Shown here one piece after another: positions 9,013-18,369 of a DNA stretch of 64,000 nucleotides. Within the stretch, counting starts at the first letter, position 1, and the number at the start of each line of letters is the position of its first letter. The position numbers and the translations under genes are program-made. The stretch is from Neobacillus sp. WH10. Its GTDB lineage: Bacteria; Bacillota; Bacilli; Bacillales; Cytobacillaceae. Under the pieces are notes generated by a model. That model searched no databases, was not told the DNA's origin, and was given only the letters and a program-made list of their open reading frames with translations. The stretch covers positions 4,464,001-4,528,000 of the forward strand of contig NZ_CP126110.1 in NCBI RefSeq assembly GCF_030123405.1. The letters are read 5' to 3'.

Positions 9013-9450
9013 CTATTCTTGTTCCTCTTCATTTAACCCTTTTTCCATCGCCTTCCATGCTAATGTAGCGCATTTGATGCGAGCTGGAAACTTGGAAACA
9101 CCTTGAAGTGCTTCAATATCACCTAAATCAATAGAATCGTCTGGCTCTTTTCCTAACATCATATCAGAAAAAATTTGTGATAATTGCAAAGCATCTTCGA
9201 CTTTTTTCCCTTTAATCGCCTGTGTCATCATCGACGCTGATGACATTGAAATGGAACAGCCTTCACCCTCAAACCGGGCATCCGTGACGATTCCATCTTC
9301 GACTTTAAAAGTCAATTGAATTCGGTCTCCGCAGGTAGGGTTATTCATATTAATGGTATGGCTGCCATCTTCTAAAACCCCGCGATTACGAGGGTTTTTA
9401 TAATGGTCCATAATTACTCTTCGGTAAAGTGCATCTAAATTAGAAGACAT
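9013..9450 (-). CDS. sufU: SufU, zinc-dependent sulfurtransferase
   Basis: Accepts persulfide sulfur from SufS and hands it to the SufBCD scaffold. The 145-residue product has the zinc/sulfur ligands Cys40, Asp42, Cys65 and Cys127 expected for Gram-positive SufU, and lacks an IscU-type scaffold role. The start is ATG at 9450 with AAAGGAG upstream; it overlaps the end of sufS by 11 bases, which suggests translational coupling of this enzyme pair. Confidence 0.95.
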   Translation of the reverse strand: MSSNLDALYRRVIMDHYKNPRNRGVLEDGSHTINMNNPTCGDRIQLTFKVEDGIVTDARFEGEGCSISMSSASMMTQAIKGKKVEDALQLSQIFSDMMLGKEPDDSIDLGDIEALQGVSKFPARIKCATLAWKAMEKGLNEEEQE

Positions 9451-10669
9451 CGCTGAAATACTCCTTTGTTTTGACAAGTCCTTCAACAAGTTTATCAATA
9501 TCTTCTTCCGTATTGTACAAATAGAAGCTTGCACGTGCAGTTGCTGAAGCTTTAAGCCATCTCATCAGCGGCTGGGCACAATGGTGTCCGGCGCGGACAG
9601 CTATACCTTCTGCATCCAAAACCGTTGCAACATCATGTGGATGTACATCACTAATATTAAAAGTGACGAGTCCTGCACGCTTGGATGCATCAAGCAGTCC
9701 ATAAATGGCCATTCCTTCAACAGCTGACATTTTTTCTAAAGCATAGGCAGCAAGTTTATGTTCATGCTCAGCAATATTGTCTAAGCCGACTTCATTTAAA
9801 AAGTCGATGGCGGCCCCAAGACCAATAGCACCGGCAATAATAGGCGTCCCGCCTTCAAATTTCCAAGGCAGCTCCTTCCATGTTGATTCGTACAAATGGA
9901 CGAAATCAATCATTTCACCGCCAAATTCGATTGGCTCCATGTTTTCAAGCAGCTGTTTCTTTCCATAAAGAACTCCAATACCGGTCGGACCGCACATTTT
10001 ATGTCCAGAAAAGGCAAAAAAATCACAATCTAAGTCTTGGACATCAATTTTCATATGCGGTGCACTTTGAGCACCATCGACAACCATGACTGCGCCATTT
10101 TTGTGGGCAATTTGAGCAATTTCTTTTACAGGATTAATGACGCCAAGAACATTTGACACTTGCATAACAGACACAATTTTTGTGTTTGGAGTAATAGTGG
10201 CACGAACATCATCAAGTGAAATGGTGCCATCCTCTTGCAGTGGAATATACTTTAACTGGGCACCTGTCCGTCTCGCTACCTGCTGCCACGGAATTATATT
10301 ACTATGGTGCTCCATATAGGTAATAACAATTTCATCGCCTTCTTTTACATTTGCGGCAGCATAGCTTGCTGCAACCGTATTGATTGCAGTCGTTGTCCCT
10401 CTAGTAAAGATAACTTCCTGAGTCGATTTCGCGTTAATAAACTTACGAACCTTTTCCCTTGCCCCTTCATATGCATCAGTTGCTCTTGTTCCTAGTGTAT
10501 GCACACCGCGATGGACATTGGAATTGATTTCACGATAATATTTTTCAACAGCCTCGATTACTTGGAGGGGCTTTTGTGATGTTGCCGAACTATCCAAGTA
10601 TACCAATGGCTTGCCGTTAACCTCTTGATCTAATATTGGAAACTGTTTGCGAATATCCACGATATTCAT
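9440..10669 (-). CDS. sufS: SufS, cysteine desulfurase
   Basis: PLP enzyme converting cysteine to alanine and a protein-bound persulfide for Fe-S assembly. The 409-residue product carries the PLP lysine in SGHK (Lys224) and the catalytic cysteine in RAGHHCAQP (Cys364), the group II desulfurase arrangement. The start ATG overlaps the sufD stop codon by one base (TAATG) and its end overlaps sufU, so D-S-U translation is tightly coupled. Confidence 0.97.
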   Translation of the reverse strand: MNIVDIRKQFPILDQEVNGKPLVYLDSSATSQKPLQVIEAVEKYYREINSNVHRGVHTLGTRATDAYEGAREKVRKFINAKSTQEVIFTRGTTTAINTVAASYAAANVKEGDEIVITYMEHHSNIIPWQQVARRTGAQLKYIPLQEDGTISLDDVRATITPNTKIVSVMQVSNVLGVINPVKEIAQIAHKNGAVMVVDGAQSAPHMKIDVQDLDCDFFAFSGHKMCGPTGIGVLYGKKQLLENMEPIEFGGEMIDFVHLYESTWKELPWKFEGGTPIIAGAIGLGAAIDFLNEVGLDNIAEHEHKLAAYALEKMSAVEGMAIYGLLDASKRAGLVTFNISDVHPHDVATVLDAEGIAVRAGHHCAQPLMRWLKASATARASFYLYNTEEDIDKLVEGLVKTKEYFSDVF

Positions 10670-11979
10670 TAGCGTACTTTCCTTTCAATCACTTCAGTTA
10701 GCTGTTTCTTTACTCCTTCAATTGGAAGCTGTGTAACAACTGGTGCAAGGAAACCATGAATAACTAAGCGCTCTGCTTCTGATTTAGGTATCCCGCGACT
10801 CATGAGGTAATATAATTGTACAGGGTCAACGCGTCCTACAGATGCTGCATGGCCAGCCACAACATCATCTTCATCAATTAGCAAAATTGGATTTGCGTCT
10901 CCACGTGCTTTTTCACTTAGCATAAGAACACGTGAGGTTTGTTCTGCATCAGATTTAGATGCTCCATGTTCTATTTTGCCAATACCGTTAAAGATCGATG
11001 TTGCACTATCCTTCACAACACCATGATTTAAAATATTTCCTACTGTATGCTTTCCAAAATGAACAACCTTCGTGGTAAAGTTTTGTGTTTGCTCCCCTCG
11101 TCCGACGACAACTGTTTTTGTATCGCCAAAGGAACCATCACCAAGTAAATTCGTAGTGTTTTCAGAAATTGTATTTCCCTCGTTCATTAGACCAAGAGCC
11201 CATTCAATGCGGGAATCTCTTCCGGCAACACCGCGGCGATTTACATAAGTGGTAATTCCTCTAGCCAAGGTATCAACAGCACCATATTGAACCTTTGCAT
11301 TTACATTCGCAATCACTTCAGTCAAGATGTTGACTAAAGCATTTGAGGTTTCCATTGTAGAAATATAGTTTTCTACATATGTTACTGAGCTATTATCATC
11401 TGCTACAACAATGACATGGTTAAACAGATTAGCTTCGGCATTATCGTGTACATAAACAGCTTGAATTGGTTCAGTAATTTCCACATTTTTTGGAACGTAT
11501 AAGAAAACTCCACCATTTACAAGTGCCGTATGAAGTGCAGTTAAGCGATGTTCATCAACGTTAATGGCCTGCGTCATATAATACTTTTTCAATAGATCTC
11601 CATGTTCCCTTGCAGCGGTGAAAATATCAGTAAAAATAACACCTTTGCTTTTCAAGTCTTCTGATAACGATAAAAAAGCAGGAGTTTGGTTTCGTTGAAT
11701 ATATAAATTCTTCATTTCCGCATCCACATCAACTAATGACTTTACTTCTTCCGGAAGTTCAGCAAGTGATGCATATACATCGCTTTTTACAGTATGTTGA
11801 TTGAATTGAGTGAAATTCCATTTATCGATTTTCGTTTTATCAGGTCTAGGCATTGGCAGTTGATCAAAATCATTTAATGCCTTTAGACGAAACTCTTCAA
11901 ACCATGCAGGCTCGCTCATTTCTTTTGAAAAAGAACTAACAAACCCATTATCAAATGGTAATTTTGTTTCTGTTGTCAT
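10669..11979 (-). CDS. sufD: SufD, Fe-S assembly complex subunit
   Basis: Paralogue of SufB and partner in the SufBC2D scaffold. The 436-residue protein has the SufB/D beta-helix core and the C-terminal AASVGRVDPVQLYYLMSRG signature with the conserved His in AGHAAS. It sits 21 bases after sufC; the TAATG junction couples it to sufS. Confidence 0.95.
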   Translation of the reverse strand: MTTETKLPFDNGFVSSFSKEMSEPAWFEEFRLKALNDFDQLPMPRPDKTKIDKWNFTQFNQHTVKSDVYASLAELPEEVKSLVDVDAEMKNLYIQRNQTPAFLSLSEDLKSKGVIFTDIFTAAREHGDLLKKYYMTQAINVDEHRLTALHTALVNGGVFLYVPKNVEITEPIQAVYVHDNAEANLFNHVIVVADDNSSVTYVENYISTMETSNALVNILTEVIANVNAKVQYGAVDTLARGITTYVNRRGVAGRDSRIEWALGLMNEGNTISENTTNLLGDGSFGDTKTVVVGRGEQTQNFTTKVVHFGKHTVGNILNHGVVKDSATSIFNGIGKIEHGASKSDAEQTSRVLMLSEKARGDANPILLIDEDDVVAGHAASVGRVDPVQLYYLMSRGIPKSEAERLVIHGFLAPVVTQLPIEGVKKQLTEVIERKVR

Positions 11980-12000
11980 TGTAATCCTCCTAACACTCTC

Positions 12001-12786
12001 TTACGCTTCTTGCCCAACTGTTTCATCTTCAATTCCGAGCTCTTGCTTGATCCAGTCATATCCTTCTGCTTCTAAGCGTTGTGCCAGTTCCGGACCGCCT
12101 GATTTCACAATACGGCCTTGCATCATTACGTGCACATAGTCAGGAGTGATATAGTTTAAAAGACGTTGATAGTGTGTGATCACTAAGCAGCCAAACTCTT
12201 CGCCGCGCATTTCATTGATTCCCTTAGAAACAACCTTTAAGGCATCAATGTCTAATCCGGAGTCGATTTCATCCAAAATTGCAATTTTTGGTTGCAGCAT
12301 CATTAATTGCAAGATTTCATTACGCTTTTTCTCTCCACCGGAGAAACCTTCATTTAAATAGCGCTGTGCCATATCAAGGTCCATTTCAAGGAATTCCATT
12401 TGCTTATCCATTTGACGGATAAATTTCATGAGAGAAATCTCGTTTCCTTCTCCTCGGCGGCTATTGATTGCTGAACGTAAAAAATCAGCATTTGTTACGC
12501 CGTTAATCTCACTTGGATATTGCATCGCTAAGAATAGACCTGCGCGTGCACGCTCATCTACTTCCATTTCAAGGACGTTTTGTCCGTCTAATGTAATGTT
12601 TCCGCTAGTTACTTCATATTTTGGGTGGCCCATGATTGCCGATGACAATGTGGATTTACCAGTACCGTTTGGACCCATGATTGCGTGGATTTCTCCACCC
12701 TTTATTTCAAGGTTTACACCTTTTAAAATTTCTTTCCCATCAATTTCTACATGTAAATCTTTGATCGTTAAAGTTGATCCAGCCAT
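12001..12786 (-). CDS. sufC: SufC, Fe-S assembly ATPase
   Basis: Soluble ABC-type ATPase driving conformational change of the SufBCD scaffold. Walker A is GPNGTGKS (38-45), signature FSGGEKKR (148-155), Walker B ILDEIDSG (about 170-177). ATG follows CGGAGGTATAAAT. First gene of the operon; its upstream leader contains a copy of dispersed repeat family B (hairpin at 12821-12843), described separately. Confidence 0.97.
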   Translation of the reverse strand: MAGSTLTIKDLHVEIDGKEILKGVNLEIKGGEIHAIMGPNGTGKSTLSSAIMGHPKYEVTSGNITLDGQNVLEMEVDERARAGLFLAMQYPSEINGVTNADFLRSAINSRRGEGNEISLMKFIRQMDKQMEFLEMDLDMAQRYLNEGFSGGEKKRNEILQLMMLQPKIAILDEIDSGLDIDALKVVSKGINEMRGEEFGCLVITHYQRLLNYITPDYVHVMMQGRIVKSGGPELAQRLEAEGYDWIKQELGIEDETVGQEA

Positions 12787-12820
12787 ATTTATACCTCCGA
12801 AAAGAAAGTTTTGTATCTTG

Positions 12821-12905
12821 GCCGATAGAAAATCACTATCGGCATAAGTGCAACTACGCCTCTGACATCGCCTAATGGCTTGCCAATCGGCGAGTTTTCT
12901 TTATA
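12821..12905 (-). repeat. Dispersed repeat family B, copy 1 (sufC leader)
   Basis: Read on the minus strand it starts AAAGAAAACTCGCCGATTGG and ends in the hairpin GCCGATAG/CTATCGGC. A second copy with the same order of blocks is at 38527-38621 on the plus strand. Here it lies 35 bases before the sufC start. A weak -10-like TATAAG on the minus strand at 12953-12958 would place the copy inside the sufC 5' leader. Confidence 0.7.
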
Positions 12906-13082
12906 GACCGCTTTGGTCTGCATTTCTATTCTCATTTTATTCTCATTCCAATCTTATAACAAATGAAATGTATTAGCAACACTTAAACTGTAAAAACAGA
13001 GTTACTATTTTCATTAAGTAGACTCTAAATGAGAATGCAAATGGTTTTGTAAAGAAAATTCTAAAAAATCAAAATTTCCATT

Positions 13083-13212
13083 TATGGGTGTTCATTCCCC
13101 AATGATAGTAAGTTGCACTAATCGGGCTATACGATTAATTGCTTACCTTTACCATGATTCTATCAAATTCTTGAATTGTGGGGCTTCTGCCCGTTAATAC
13201 GAGAAAATAAAA
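13083..13212 (-). repeat. Dispersed repeat family C, copy 1 (degenerate)
   Basis: On the minus strand it reads TTTTTTAT..CTCGTATTAACGGGCAGAAG at one end and GCCCGATTAGTGCAACTTAC at the other, matching in order the better-kept copies at 40683 and 45253. It sits between metQ and sufC. The remainder of this 600-base gap has no gene that I can support. Confidence 0.6.
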
Positions 13213-13345
13213 AACTATGTAATATACACCCGTTTTAAATCATACCTCATTTTTTGGACATTTCCAACTGATTCAAAGTGTTAAATCCCTTCTATTTTTA
13301 CCCAATTAGCAGGATCATGTATGAAGTGACTAGCCCCAGTAGAAA

Positions 13346-13374
13346 TAGGAAAAGCCAGTGAATCAATCACTGAC
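13346..13374 (-). terminator. metQ terminator
   Basis: Minus-strand hairpin GTCAGTG/CACTGGC followed by TTTTCC, shortly after the metQ stop. Confidence 0.65.
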
Positions 13375-13399
13375 TTATGTCTTCCTTCCTATTTATATG

Positions 13400-14239
13400 T
13401 TACTCAGAAACCGGAACAACGGCACCTTTGTATTTTTCAAGAATAAAGTCTTGTATTTCTTTTGAATGTAGGACTTCTACAAGTGTTTTGATCGCTTCTT
13501 TGTTTTCATCACCTTTACGAACGGCAATGATGTTCACATACGGTGATTCTTTATCTTCAATAGCAATAGAATCCTTCACAGGGTTAAGGCCGCCATCAAT
13601 CGCATAGTTTGAATTGATTAATACGGCATCACCTTCGCCATTGTTAAAAATCTGTGGTAATAATTTGGCCTCATAGTTTGCATCAAATTTAAGCTTCTTC
13701 GGATTTTCTACTACATCTTTTAACTCAGCTTTTGTTTTATCGATTCCGTCTTTTAACTTGATTAAGCCTTCTTTTTCAAGTAATGAAAGCAGACGGCCAT
13801 GGTCAGCGACAGAATTACTCATGATTATGTGTGCGCCTTCTGGTAGATCACTAAGCTTTTTGTATTTTTTTGAATAAATACCGATTGGCTCGATGTGGAT
13901 GCCGCCAGCATTGACAAAACCATAGCCAAACTCTTTATTTTGACCCTCTAGGTATGGAATGTGCTGGAAAAAGTTCGCATCTAATTCTTTTGTCTTTAAG
14001 GCCTTATTTGGCAATACATAGTCTGTAAAAGTTTCAATTTCAAGATCAATGCCTTTTTCTTTTAAAATTGGTTTTGCTTTCTCAAGAATTTCTGCGTGAG
14101 GAACGGTAGAAGCTCCAATAACTAATTTTGTTGTTTCGCCTTTTTCACTTGTACCGCTAGATTTTTCCTCCGTTTTTCCACAGGCAGCTACAACAAATAC
14201 GATGGATAATGCTAAAAGTAAACTTAATAATTTCTTCAT
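13400..14239 (-). CDS. metQ: MetQ, methionine ABC transporter binding lipoprotein
   Basis: Substrate-binding lipoprotein for D/L-methionine. The signal peptide ends in lipobox VAAC (Cys20). The NlpA/MetQ core is evident: LVIGASTVPHAEILE, LDANFFQHIPYLEGQN and NSNYAIDGGLNP. At 279 residues it is normal for the family. It is the last gene of metNPQ, 14 bases after metP, controlled by the SAM-I riboswitch at 16030-16188. Anchored on the outer face of the membrane. Confidence 0.95.
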   Translation of the reverse strand: MKKLLSLLLALSIVFVVAACGKTEEKSSGTSEKGETTKLVIGASTVPHAEILEKAKPILKEKGIDLEIETFTDYVLPNKALKTKELDANFFQHIPYLEGQNKEFGYGFVNAGGIHIEPIGIYSKKYKKLSDLPEGAHIIMSNSVADHGRLLSLLEKEGLIKLKDGIDKTKAELKDVVENPKKLKFDANYEAKLLPQIFNNGEGDAVLINSNYAIDGGLNPVKDSIAIEDKESPYVNIIAVRKGDENKEAIKTLVEVLHSKEIQDFILEKYKGAVVPVSE

Positions 14240-14253
14240 GCTGACCTCTCCTT

Positions 14254-14922
14254 TTATCGTTTATCTAATTTTGATGTGATGAAATCTCCAATAAATTGAA
14301 TCACAAATACTATAATTAAAATGATAACCGTAGCGACAAATGTTACATCATTTTGGTTTCGTTGAAATCCATAGTTGTAAGCAAGACTTCCTAAACCGCC
14401 GGCACCAATCGCTCCAGCCATTGCCGTATACCCAACAAGAGCAATCGCTGTGACGGTAATCCCTGAAATAAGTGCCGGCATTGATTCCGGCAGTAATACC
14501 TTCCAAATGATGGTTCCAGTTGTTGCTCCCATTGACTTAGCAGCTTCAATAACCCCTTTATCAATTTCTCTGAGACCAATTTCAACCATCCTTGCGTAAA
14601 ACGGAGCAGCACCAATAATTAGTGCTGGCATTGCAGCATTTTCTCCAATCATCGTTCCTACCAAAAACGTTGTAAACGGAATTAATAACACAATTAAGAT
14701 AATAAAGGGTATTGAGCGAAAGATATTAACAATCGCACTAATAACCGTATTAACCGGTTTGTTTTCCCACATATTCCCTTTTGTAGTTAGAAATAATATT
14801 AATCCAAGTATTGTGCCTAAAATAAATGTAGCAAGAACTGATATACCCGTCATATATAGGGTATTCTTTGTTTCTTCCCACATAATGAGCCAATCAACAT
14901 TGGGAAAATATTGATTAATCAT
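14254..14922 (-). CDS. metP: MetP (MetI-type), methionine ABC permease
   Basis: Integral membrane subunit of the methionine importer, 222 residues with five membrane segments and the permease EAA-type loop EAAKSMGATTGTIIWKVLLPE that contacts MetN. The start is ATG at 14922, seven bases after GGAGGTGG; it overlaps the end of metN by eight bases. Confidence 0.95.
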   Translation of the reverse strand: MINQYFPNVDWLIMWEETKNTLYMTGISVLATFILGTILGLILFLTTKGNMWENKPVNTVISAIVNIFRSIPFIILIVLLIPFTTFLVGTMIGENAAMPALIIGAAPFYARMVEIGLREIDKGVIEAAKSMGATTGTIIWKVLLPESMPALISGITVTAIALVGYTAMAGAIGAGGLGSLAYNYGFQRNQNDVTFVATVIILIIVFVIQFIGDFITSKLDKR

Positions 14923-15940
14923 TTGCAACCACCTCCACTCCTACCTGCTGTGAACGAATAAAATCGACTGCCTTCTCAACTTCTTCTTCGTCACCATCGA
15001 TATGAATGAAAAGCGTTCCGTATGAACCCTTTTGAGTTTGCGAAATTTTCCCCTGCAGGATGTTAACGATGACATTATATTGGCGGATTAAATTCGTAAT
15101 CAGCGGCTGCTCAGCAGATTCACCAATAAACGTTAATTGGACAATTCGACCTGAACGATAGTTTTCAAGCATATGATCTGCTGTTTCTTTCGTTTCCTCA
15201 GGCTCTGATACCTGTTGCACAAATCGTTTAGTGATCGGTTGCTGTGGATTTTTAAAGACATCGAGCACGGAACCAAGTTCAACCACTCTGCCGCTTTCCA
15301 TCACAGCCACCCGGTGACAGATTTTACGAATGACATGCATTTCATGTGTAATCAAGACAATCGTTAAACCGAGACGTTTATTGATATCCACTAACAATTC
15401 TAAAATCGAATCGGTCGTTTGTGGATCAAGGGCTGAAGTCGCTTCATCACAAAGCAGCACTTTAGGGTTATTCGCAAGCGCTCTGGCAATCCCAACCCGT
15501 TGCTTTTGCCCGCCGCTAAGCTGAGAAGGATAAGCATTTTCTCGGCCCTCCAGACCAACCAGCTTAATAAGCTCTGCCACCCGTTCTTTTCTTTGCGGCC
15601 CTTTGACACCTGCAATTTCTAGTGGAAAAGCAATATTTTCACTTACTGTTCTAGACCACAGCAAATTAAAATGCTGGAAAATCATGCTGATTTCCTGTCG
15701 GGCCTTTCGAAGTTCGACACCCTTTATCTTTGAAATAACCCGGCCAGCAACCGTGACACTTCCATCAGTTGGAAGTTCTAGTCCATTTAACATGCGTATT
15801 AAGGTACTTTTTCCGGCACCACTATAACCAATCACTCCGAAAATTTCTCCTTCTTGAATCTCAAGGTTCACCTGATCGACTGCCTTTAGCTCACCTTGCT
15901 TAGAAGGATAGATCTTGCGGACATTTTTAATTGAAATCAC
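14915..15940 (-). CDS. metN: MetN, methionine ABC transporter ATPase
   Basis: ATPase of the methionine importer, 341 residues. Walker A GYSGAGKS (about 38-45), signature LSGGQKQR, Walker B VLLCDEATSALD, and a C-terminal NIL regulatory domain (about residues 265-340) that binds methionine and inhibits transport in this family. I prefer the GTG at 15940 with AGAAGGTGA just upstream over the GTG at 15949 that lies in that site. First gene after the SAM-I riboswitch. Confidence 0.95.
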   Translation of the reverse strand: MISIKNVRKIYPSKQGELKAVDQVNLEIQEGEIFGVIGYSGAGKSTLIRMLNGLELPTDGSVTVAGRVISKIKGVELRKARQEISMIFQHFNLLWSRTVSENIAFPLEIAGVKGPQRKERVAELIKLVGLEGRENAYPSQLSGGQKQRVGIARALANNPKVLLCDEATSALDPQTTDSILELLVDINKRLGLTIVLITHEMHVIRKICHRVAVMESGRVVELGSVLDVFKNPQQPITKRFVQQVSEPEETKETADHMLENYRSGRIVQLTFIGESAEQPLITNLIRQYNVIVNILQGKISQTQKGSYGTLFIHIDGDEEEVEKAVDFIRSQQVGVEVVAND

Positions 15941-16029
15941 TTGAATCACCTTCTTCTTATCCTGATTAACAGTTACTTGAATATAGGGTTTAACTGTTTT
16001 AGCGAAAAGATTCTATTATTTAGAAAAAT

Positions 16030-16188
16030 AAAAAGCCTCTCTGCACAGGCAGAAAGGCATCATGAACTAAACCTTTCTCCCATCTCCCAAAGCAAATAAT
16101 GCTTTGTGTGAATTGGCACCATTTCAATAAAATTGACGGTTGCCGGGCTTCATCGGGCACATCCCTCCACCTCTCTTGATAAGAGCTA
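16030..16188 (-). ncRNA. SAM-I (S-box) riboswitch of metNPQ
   Basis: Minus strand: CTTATCAAGAGAGGTGGAGG, then GATGAAGCCCGGCAACC, then GGTGCCAATTC, then the closing GGGAGATGGGAG, all S-box hallmarks. An intrinsic terminator hairpin GCCTTTCTGC/GCAGAGAGGC with TTTTTA at 16059-16030 ends the leader 90 bases before metN. SAM binding should favour the terminator and shut off methionine import. Confidence 0.96.
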
Positions 16189-16317
16189 ACAGCTTCTATA
16201 TTCAATTAACAAATTAAATGATTTACGTAATTTAATTACGAAAGCTATCGTATCATGGATGAAAAGGGGTGTCAACGGAAATTTCTTCATTTTCAAAAAA
16301 ATACAACTAGGTAATTT

Positions 16318-17634
16318 TTAGGCATTTGCCTTTAACGAAGCTAAGCCTGTTGCTTCCTCAATCGCTGATTCGAGATCCTCGATTAAATCTTCTACATTTT
16401 CGATTCCGATGGAAAGTCGGATTAAATCCTCTGGAACACCTGCCGCCTTAAGTCCTTCCGCATCTAATTGCTGATGTGTCGTACTTGCCGGGTGAATGAT
16501 TAAGCTTTTTGCATCGCCAACATTGGCAACATGTGCCCATAGTGATAACGAATCAATCAGTTTAGCCCCTGCTGCTTTGCCGCCTTTAATACCAAATATC
16601 ACCATCGATCCTGTACCTTTTGGCAGATACTTTTTCGCTAATTCATGGTCTGGGTGTGAAGGATGCCCAGGATAGGAAACCCAGTCAACCGCAGGGTGAT
16701 TTAGTAAATAATCGACTATTTTCTTTGTATTGGCCACATGCTCCTTCATTCGGACATGAAGGGTTTCAAGTCCAAGCGTAAACTGGAAGGCATTTTGCGG
16801 ACTAAGGGCAGGGCCAAGGTCACGCAATAATTGCACGCGGGCTTTAATGATGTAAGCCGCAGCACCGAGTGCTTCTGCATAAACAAGATCATGATAGCTA
16901 GCATCAGGAGTCGTGAAGCCAGGGAATTTCGGTGAATTCCAATCAAACTTACCACCGTCAACAATAATGCCGCCTGTTGTTGTCCCATTTCCTAAAAGCC
17001 ATTTTGTCGCCGAGTGTACGACAATGTCGGCACCATACTCGATTGGCCGGCAAAGATACGGCGTCGCAAAGGTATTGTCAATAATCAATGGAACTCCGGC
17101 CTCATGAGCGATTTCTGCTGTTTTTTCAATATCTAGTACACGCAAGCTTGGATTACCAATCGTTTCAGCAAAAACTGCTTTTGTTTTTTCCGTAATCGCA
17201 GTGCGGAAATTCTCTGGATCATCGGCATCAACAAATTTTACGTTGATTCCGTATTTCGGAAGTGTAACTGCGAATAAATTGTAGGTTCCACCATAAAGGT
17301 TCGATGCAGCGACAATTTCATCCCCCGCTTGGGCAAGGTTTAAAATCGCGAGCGTAATCGCTGCCATGCCGCTGGCAACAGCAAGGGCGCCAACGCCGCC
17401 TTCTAATAATGCCACCCTTTCTTCAAAAACAGTGGTGGTTGGATTGTGAATCCGGGTATATATGTAGCCAGGTTCCGCTAAACTGAAAAGGTTTGCCGCA
17501 TGTTCGGTATTTTTAAATTGATAGGCGTTGTTTTGATAAATCGGAACAGCACGGGCACCTGTCACCGGATCCGGAGCCAAACCACCATGAACACTTAAGG
17601 TTTCAAAACGATACTTCTTTTGATTTTCTGCCAT
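16318..17634 (-). CDS. metY: O-acetylhomoserine sulfhydrylase / MetY-type PLP enzyme
   Basis: Cys/Met metabolism PLP enzyme that makes homocysteine from O-acetylhomoserine and sulfide. The 438-residue length, the PLP lysine in HSATKW (Lys211) and the long insert after NPTTTVFEERVALLEGG fit the MetY class rather than the shorter cystathionine enzymes (about 380). The start is ATG at 17634 after GGAGGAAGTGAGA; an upstream in-frame ATG at 17679 falls inside the riboswitch terminator. It is the only gene after its S-box. Methionine may be acetylated-homoserine derived here. Confidence 0.9.
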   Translation of the reverse strand: MAENQKKYRFETLSVHGGLAPDPVTGARAVPIYQNNAYQFKNTEHAANLFSLAEPGYIYTRIHNPTTTVFEERVALLEGGVGALAVASGMAAITLAILNLAQAGDEIVAASNLYGGTYNLFAVTLPKYGINVKFVDADDPENFRTAITEKTKAVFAETIGNPSLRVLDIEKTAEIAHEAGVPLIIDNTFATPYLCRPIEYGADIVVHSATKWLLGNGTTTGGIIVDGGKFDWNSPKFPGFTTPDASYHDLVYAEALGAAAYIIKARVQLLRDLGPALSPQNAFQFTLGLETLHVRMKEHVANTKKIVDYLLNHPAVDWVSYPGHPSHPDHELAKKYLPKGTGSMVIFGIKGGKAAGAKLIDSLSLWAHVANVGDAKSLIIHPASTTHQQLDAEGLKAAGVPEDLIRLSIGIENVEDLIEDLESAIEEATGLASLKANA

Positions 17635-17665
17635 TCTCACTTCCTCCTCCGTTGATAAATGAATT

Positions 17666-17806
17666 AACCCCCACTTCATAAGAAGAGGGGGCTCTCTCTT
17701 CTCATCTCCCAGAGCTTTTAAGCTCTGCTGGATTTAGCACCGTGTTACAAACCGGTTGCCGGGCTTCAAAGGGCCAGTCCCTCCACCACTCTTGATAAGA
17801 ATGCTT
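17666..17806 (-). ncRNA. SAM-I (S-box) riboswitch of metY
   Basis: Minus strand: TTCTTATCAAGAGTGGTGG, AGGGACTGGCCC, TTTGAAGCCCGGCAACC, GGTGCTAAATCC and GGGAGATGAGAAG. The expression platform is a hairpin CCCCC-T-CTTC/GAAG-T-GGGGG at 17691-17668 followed by TTAATTCATTT; the T-tract is poor, so termination may be leaky. It ends about 30 bases before the metY ATG. Confidence 0.95.
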
Positions 17807-17886
17807 TATTAAGTTGTTTTTATTAATAGAATATTTAAATAATAGATTACATGAAGTTTAATTCCGAGTCAATACCTTTGATTAAA

Positions 17887-18237
17887 TTATTTTGTGAACT
17901 GGCTGTTCTGTGCTTTTGTTAAAAAGAAAATCGATTCTAGTAAAAGAGTAGTTCGTAATGGTGTTGAAGCCTTCAGCTGCCCTTGCTGTTCAAGAAACCG
18001 CAGCCTTTCCGTCCCTTCAAGCAGCTGTTTCATTGCGGCTGGGGACCCGCTAATTTCATATTTCACCTGCTGTTCTTCAGGATTTTGCAAGAGAAAGATT
18101 CCGCCATTTTTTATAATTAACTGAATGGTTTGCTGGTCACAATGAAGGTTTACCTGTATATCGGCCCGATGAATTAATGGAAGGACATGCCCCTGATCTT
18201 TGATTTTTACTAGAAATGTTTTTACCGCTTCGATCAT
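17887..18237 (-). CDS. yusD: YusD-like protein, SCP-2 sterol-transfer-like fold
   Basis: A 116-residue cytoplasmic protein. The pattern of an amphipathic N-terminus, IIKNGGIFLLQ and the SGSPAAMKQLLEGTERL stretch matches the SCP-2 fold seen in YusD; the position between the methionine transporter and yusE/yusF also matches. No ligand or pathway is known. GGAGTGATGTAA precedes the ATG. Confidence 0.6.
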   Translation of the reverse strand: MIEAVKTFLVKIKDQGHVLPLIHRADIQVNLHCDQQTIQLIIKNGGIFLLQNPEEQQVKYEISGSPAAMKQLLEGTERLRFLEQQGQLKASTPLRTTLLLESIFFLTKAQNSQFTK

Positions 18238-18369
18238 TTACATCACTCCGGTCTACTCACTTTTACATTACTAATTCAGCAAGAGGATACGGATTCCTTT
18301 TATTATCACTCGACATTTCTCTATGCTTTGACATTGTTTCGGCAATTTCCTGAGAAATATGTCGTATCT

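Noticed and set aside
9451..9534. N-terminal extension of sufU
   Set aside because: It lies entirely inside sufS; the ATG at 9450 has the ribosome site and gives the family start.
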